Origin: Burkholderia sp. IMCC1007 | Lineage (GTDB): Bacteria > Pseudomonadota > Gammaproteobacteria > Burkholderiales > Burkholderiaceae | NCBI RefSeq assembly: GCF_027257875.1 | Contig: NZ_JAPVQY010000034.1 | Location: forward strand, 1-64,000 | Direction: 5' to 3' | Length of the DNA: 64,000 nucleotides | Shown here: positions 63,081 through 64,000 of the stretch, piece after piece | Position numbering within the stretch: the first letter of the stretch is position 1 | Layout: each line of letters opens with the position of its first letter | The notes under the pieces: model-generated | Databases searched by the model: none | What the model was told of the DNA's origin: nothing | Seen by the model: only the letters and a program-made list of their open reading frames with translations | Made by a program: the position numbers and the translations under genes

Positions 63081-63807
63081 GTTCGGCGGCACCGCACAAG
63101 CGAAAAGCCGAATCCGGGTAACCGGATTCGGCTTTTTTGGTTGCGGCGCCTGCGCGCTGTGCTAAAGTCGCGCACCGAAATTTTCCACCCGTGCGCACCC
63201 CGGTGCGGAGGACAGCATGAGCAACATTCAACTCGACATCGAGTGGACCGAAGCCGCCACTCGCCAGATCAAGCAACTGATGCCCCGCGGCTCGGCCGAC
63301 GCGTTTCTCGCGCTGCCGCCGATCGAGTGTCTGCCGATGGAAGGCGACGTGCTTTTCCTCGGCCCGCAAGGCAAGCAGCAGCCGTTCATCGTGGCCGAAC
63401 GCCAGTATCATCACGACGGCGACGCCGACTGGACGATCATCCTGATCCTGGACGTACCCAGCGCGTCGCACTGACGCGCCGCGGCGGCCGGCAATGCGCC
63501 CGGCCGCGCCGCCCTCTTGCACGAGCTTCGACAGCACGCGGACCTCGGAACGATCGATCCAGTCCGCGGCCGCCTCCCGATGGGCCAGAATATGCGCGGA
63601 ACGCGCGTGCGCAGCCAACGCGTCCCCTCCGTCCCAGCGCTCGATGAATACGAAGCGTGCCAGCTCCCTCAGGTCCCGGTGCAAGTCATACGGCAACGCG
63701 CCCGACTCTTTGCGGGTGGGCTCGACGATCTGCTCGAGCACGGCGTGCAACGGCTCTTTCGCGCGCGGCTTTGCCACGATCAGCGCGACGACTGCGATTT
63801 CCGCCAT
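62890..63807 (-). CDS. Antibiotic biosynthesis monooxygenase (ABM) domain ORF with displaced stop
   Basis: Only residues 1-97 (63517-63807) look real: the ABM/quinol-monooxygenase fold with VVALIVAKPRAKEPLHAVLE, then TRKESGALPYDLHRD (conserved Glu-x-Gly-x-x-x-Tyr), FVFIERWDGGDALAAHARSA and a terminal VRVLSKLVQ. Family members stop here at about 95-105 residues, but this frame stays open for 208 more codons, antisense to the gene at 63217 and to part of 62802. The extension is rich in Arg/Ala with no family signal, so it is probably a lost stop or mere high-GC run-on. GGGGCCGCG precedes the ATG. Confidence 0.5.
   Translation of the reverse strand: MAEIAVVALIVAKPRAKEPLHAVLEQIVEPTRKESGALPYDLHRDLRELARFVFIERWDGGDALAAHARSAHILAHREAAADWIDRSEVRVLSKLVQEGGAAGRIAGRRGASVRRAGYVQDQDDRPVGVAVVMILAFGHDERLLLALRAEEKHVAFHRQTLDRRQREKRVGRAAGHQLLDLASGGFGPLDVELNVAHAVLRTGVRTGGKFRCATLAQRAGAATKKAESGYPDSAFRLCGAAELTGLRRLPARPCRPSSLPCGEQPSWRDDCGVLLHAPPAVEPRLLAAVAALVRAARSRRSWPGR
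63103..63138 (+). terminator. Rho-independent terminator
   Basis: Perfect 15-bp stem AAAAGCCGAATCCGG / CCGGATTCGGCTTTT with a GTAA loop and six T, 22 bp after the stop of the small exported protein gene at 62802. Confidence 0.92.
63217..63474 (+). CDS. Small hypothetical cytoplasmic protein
   Basis: 85 aa, no signal or membrane segment. Acidic overall, with IEWTEAATRQIKQLMPRGSADAF and LPMEGDVLFLGPQGKQQPFI, then DWTIILILDVP. GGAGG sits at 63207-63211 before the ATG. Well-formed sequence of Burkholderia style, but no named family is recognised. It lies fully antisense to the doubtful extension of the ABM ORF; codon choice and the ribosome site favour this gene. Confidence 0.65.
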   Translation: MSNIQLDIEWTEAATRQIKQLMPRGSADAFLALPPIECLPMEGDVLFLGPQGKQQPFIVAERQYHHDGDADWTIILILDVPSASH

Positions 63808-63889
63808 TCGCGGCCCCTTCGTTCAGAAAAGTCAGAAAACCCGTGAATCCGCATCGGCGTGGTCGACACATCCTCGATGGTGGTCCCGC

Positions 63890-63924
63890 AAAAAAATTGC
63901 CCGCGCTTCAGACGAAGCGCGGGC
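63890..63924 (-). terminator. Rho-independent terminator for a minus-strand gene beyond the window
   Basis: GCCCGCGCTTC-N4-GAAGCGCGGGC, perfect 11-bp stem, followed on the minus strand by AATTTTTTT. A second inverted repeat, CCGTCGCC/GGCGACGG (63929-63955), lies beside it. Nothing else recognised to the window end. Confidence 0.8.
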
Positions 63925-64000
63925 GAAACCGTCGCCCTACGAGGATAGGCGACGGGGCCATCGGGACCCACGCACGGCATGGATCGTCATCGGTTGCGGG

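Overview
The window is high-GC DNA from a Burkholderia, most likely a Burkholderia cepacia complex species and its large chromosome. Three things support this: the conserved 2-oxoglutarate dehydrogenase and rimP-nusA-infB-rbfA-truB blocks, an Hfq paralogue with a long Gly/Arg-rich tail of the Hfq2 type, and a full Tad/Flp pilus locus ending in a sigma-54 activator gene. No tRNA, rRNA, CRISPR array or intact insertion sequence was seen. Species assignment is inference.

Layout. 1-3569: RbsA/C/B-type sugar ABC importer (first gene cut by the window edge), followed by the decayed 3' end of a PfkB-family sugar kinase (about 3661-3980). 4051-9624: SulP anion transporter, ParB-like protein, GNAT acetyltransferase, MFS transporter, and a TetR/PsrA-like repressor with a matching operator-like dyad in its promoter. 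9870-12850: a FadD-type acyl-CoA ligase, a small secreted PXPV-repeat protein, and hfq2. 12935-26684 (all minus): flp-tadV-tadE-rcpC-rcpA-tadZ-tadA-tadB-tadC-tadD-DUF3613-tadG, then a sigma-54 enhancer-binding protein and a DUF2968 protein.

27358-32121 (plus) is the most unusual part. It holds two paralogous Gly/Ser/Thr-rich repeat lipoproteins and a TpsB/FhaC-like outer-membrane protein. They sit behind a near-perfect -24/-12 sigma-54 promoter with a dyad/direct-repeat cluster 130-175 bp upstream. This looks like a surface module co-regulated with the Tad pilus by the activator at the far end of the tad operon.

32288-43348 holds a DUF2147 protein, a transposase-derived DUF4096 fragment, zapE, lpd-odhB-odhA and typA. 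42857-47809 is a MarR-regulated OprM/EmrA/EmrB tripartite efflux operon with repeated operator-like motifs. 47902-57487 (minus) carries the translation/transcription block truB-rbfA-infB-nusA-rimP, then rluB and scpB. A consensus promoter followed within about 60 nt by a strong terminator lies before rimP, which suggests transcription attenuation of the nusA operon. 57760-63807 carries an aminotransferase, a LysR regulator, a second DUF4096-only protein, and small secreted or hypothetical proteins, including a DUF218 (YdcF/SanA-like) protein and an antibiotic-biosynthesis-monooxygenase-domain ORF whose stop codon is displaced.
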